Shown in pieces: positions 61,401-64,000 of a stretch of 64,000 nt of DNA (position 1 is the stretch's first letter; every line of letters begins with the position of its first letter). The position numbers were made by a program, and so were the translations under genes. Below the pieces are notes generated by a model, which was given only the letters and a program-made list of their open reading frames with translations, had not been told where the DNA came from and searched no databases. Origin of the DNA: Trichoplusia ni (lineage: Eukaryota; Arthropoda; Insecta; Lepidoptera; Noctuidae); contig NC_039480.1 in assembly GCF_003590095.1 (NCBI RefSeq), forward strand, positions 15,911,328 through 15,975,327. The letters are read 5' to 3'.

Positions 61401-64000
61401 GGTGGCAGAACTTTTTAAGAATGTTTAATGTTTATGCTCTGGCAGTTGACAATTGACTATGTGAGTGTTACTTGATCGCAGTTCCCTATTTGCCGTTCAT
61501 ATTCGGCGATTGTGAATAAAAACAGACCTATTGACCCTGTGACCATGAAGTGAAATAGTTTATATCTCATTGAAGTAAGTTAAATACTTGTTATTTTCCG
61601 TAATGGTTTCCTATATCGTTGCTTGCAAAAAATGCACCAAAGTATTTAAAGCTAGGTACTATTTTAATTATAGATACGTTTACGCAATACTAATCAGGAT
61701 TACAAGTCTTGAAAATGCATGTTTCTTTCAGGTATATTATCGAATTATAGTCGTTCTTTTAAGAAGACATAAACTTTTTTGTTTTACTTTTGAGCACTAT
61801 CTAATCTTTGTTATATTAAATTTGTTTATATTTATTGATTTGGGTTAACTTTTTGAAGTATAAACTTTGACATGACTTCATTCTTCAACATTAAAGCTTA
61901 AAATAAAACAAAAACATCGAAAAAATAAATAAGAATGTTTAATTGTTTACCTTGCCAAAATCTAGTCTATTGTCTTTTTTTCTATATTTGTTTCAGTACA
62001 ATTTTTTTTTGCCTATGCTAATGCGTACGTACATTGTGTTGGATCATCTTATTGCCGTAAAAATGTAACTTGTACACCATTACCTCTCCCCTTACATGTT
62101 AAACTGTTATACAATCTAAAAACGTTATAACGACTAAATTTATCCCGCTTTATTACGTAATTAGCTATCAATGTTAATAAATAGTAATAATACAATCAGC
62201 GACTCTATAAATACTATTGCGAAATGCGTTTTATGTAAAGTTGAACTAATTACCTGATCAGTGATTCATGGGCGTTTAACAATGGCTATAGTTCACCATG
62301 GAGCCGCCGCCATGCCTTGTGCTAACTTTCACTCGGGATTTTTTGTCACCTCCAATTTTTTTTTGTAAACGGCCTGCTTAATGACGTTTCCACAGCACTA
62401 AGTAACTTCGAAGTAATGACAATGTAATTGTTGTTTTAAAACGTTTGTTTATGGCAAGTGTTATATTTATTTTTAGGTATATTGGTTAGCTCCTACGTCT
62501 TAGTAACTGATAGGTATCTGGGATGTATAAACTATATTTGATTAGATATGTCAAAGTATGTACTATATAATGTATTAGAATAGTATGCTAAAATAAGCTC
62601 ATGGCGCTTAGTTACAAATTCGAGTCAAACTAAAAATAAATAAACATTTAAATTAGTATAGTATTCATAAAATTTTATTGTATTATTATTCTCAAACAAA
62701 TTCTTCGGATTACATCAAATTCAAAATCGTTTATTCCTCAGCTCACTTTAAACTAAATGTTTGTCTCAATAAAACCATATCAATATGACGTAAAGGTTTG
62801 TTTCTAAGCCACGTCGAATTCAAAATTCAGCCTTCAAAATAAAAATAAAATATTAATAACCTTTTATGTTAGTATTATTCCTTTAAAACACAATAAGCGC
62901 TAAGTAATGCACTTTCAACTTGGACCGAACTAATCATTTATTTAGTTATATATAACTAATTACCAAATCGATGGCTCTACATTTAACGTCGTATCGATGA
63001 ACCAATATCGTTATGTCAACCTCCTCCATCACTAAAGCAATCGTAAGCTAGTACCGCATGGTAAACCTCATAGAGGTGTGTCCAATGTTACAAAAATAAC
63101 CAAATCAAGTCACAGAGAATCAGTAAGATCATGAATTAAATTAAACTGGTTTCTTGAAAGATCACTGGCCTAACCCATACGTTATATTAAACCGGATTTA
63201 TGTAATTGAATTTTAATATCATTCTTTTTATTTTTCAAATTAATACAATCGGTCAAATTGAAAAAGAAATTATAAATTTTCCGGTAAACGCTTTCACTAA
63301 CCATTACCGTAAGATAGAAAAGCTTGAAACTTATTCAACCGTGTTTCCTTAAAAATAAAACAATTTGTGCGCACCGTGGAAAACGCACTAATGATATTTT
63401 TAGATTGGTACCTGTTATAAAGATAAAAAAATACATTCTTATCATTTTTATTAACTTATTATTTTGCATTTGAAAATTTTGTAATTGCATTGCCTAATGA
63501 GTTGACAGTACTTTACTTAAAACCTTTATCGCGACTGCATAATGAAGTTCCAAATGTCGTGTGTTTTATGATGATTGGAAACTTGTATTTAAAAATAATT
63601 AGGTTTATAAAAGGCATTGTAAAAGACTATTGTTTTAAATGTTTTACTTATGTAATGTCATACGAAGGTTAAAAATGTACTTCATATTCAAATTGCACTT
63701 CACACTGTATAAAAGTCTTAAGAATTGAAAATAAGTGATTGATTATTTTTCAAACGCAGATGAAGAACAACGGTTCAATTTAATAAGCACAATTTACATA
63801 GAAAGAAGATTCGCGGAAAGTATTGATTGGTCTTCAATCATTTAAAATTGAATCCTTTGTGAATAGTCTGTAATTTATTCATAGTCTCATAATTATTTTG
63901 TGATCTTTTTTGTTCAAAATACGTCATATAAAAGGCGGTACTCCATGAAGTAAAACAATAGACGACGATAAAAAACATGAACGATTCTGAACGGAATTTG
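58483..64000. other. 5' flank of yellow gene C, no coding exon seen
   Basis: No coding exon is supported in this AT-rich stretch. It must contain the non-coding first exon and promoter of gene C if both are in the window. A candidate start area with repeated CAGTTTCA motifs on the minus strand lies at about 60.05-60.11 kb, but no clear donor follows it. The frame at 61588-61848 (+) looks like chance. Confidence 0.4.

Noticed and set aside
1..64000. CRISPR arrays, operons, ribosome binding sites
   Set aside because: The window is intron-containing animal nuclear DNA; no regularly spaced identical repeats were seen.

Overview
The window is AT-rich animal DNA with spliced genes, long introns and many decayed transposons. 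It most likely comes from a moth or butterfly. Three genes of the insect-specific yellow/major royal jelly protein (MRJP) family, Helitrons ending in CTAG, RTE-type LINE tails and a tRNA-derived SINE with a TTTA-type tail all fit a lepidopteran. This is inferred from gene families and repeat types; no species can be named.

Layout: 1-9.5 kb is intergenic and holds a cAMP-response-element (CRE)-bearing MITE, a hAT MITE with its target duplication, and repeat remnants. 9.6-14.5 kb (+) is a five-exon gene for a multi-pass membrane protein with a very long disordered tail. It ends tail-to-tail with yellow-family gene A (14.6-20.2 kb, -), whose first intron carries a 1.3 kb inverted-repeat element full of a CATCGCCGTG motif. 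Yellow-family gene B (22.0-23.8 kb, -, possible tiny first exon at 33.0 kb) is a tandem paralogue of A. Between 24.6 and 30.1 kb two Helitrons are nested, and the inner one carries a decayed, intron-containing THAP-domain gene. 30-40 kb is repeat-rich. A possible small gene lies at 40.4-41.5 kb (-).

42.5-48.6 kb (+) is a secreted C16orf89-like (UPF0764) gene. The mitochondrial ATP synthase OSCP subunit follows 207 bp downstream (48.8-49.9 kb, +). Yellow-family gene C (50.4-58.5 kb, -) is more divergent and converges on OSCP. From 58.5 kb to the end no coding exon was found.

The three yellow genes lie on one strand and form a dispersed cluster with unrelated genes between B and C. The proteins are predicted to be secreted; in insects the family acts in cuticle pigmentation and related processes. 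No operon-like logic applies. The 4-TM gene, the C16orf89-like gene and OSCP appear to be unrelated neighbours. Exon boundaries were read by eye from GT/AG sites and reading phase and were not checked against transcripts.
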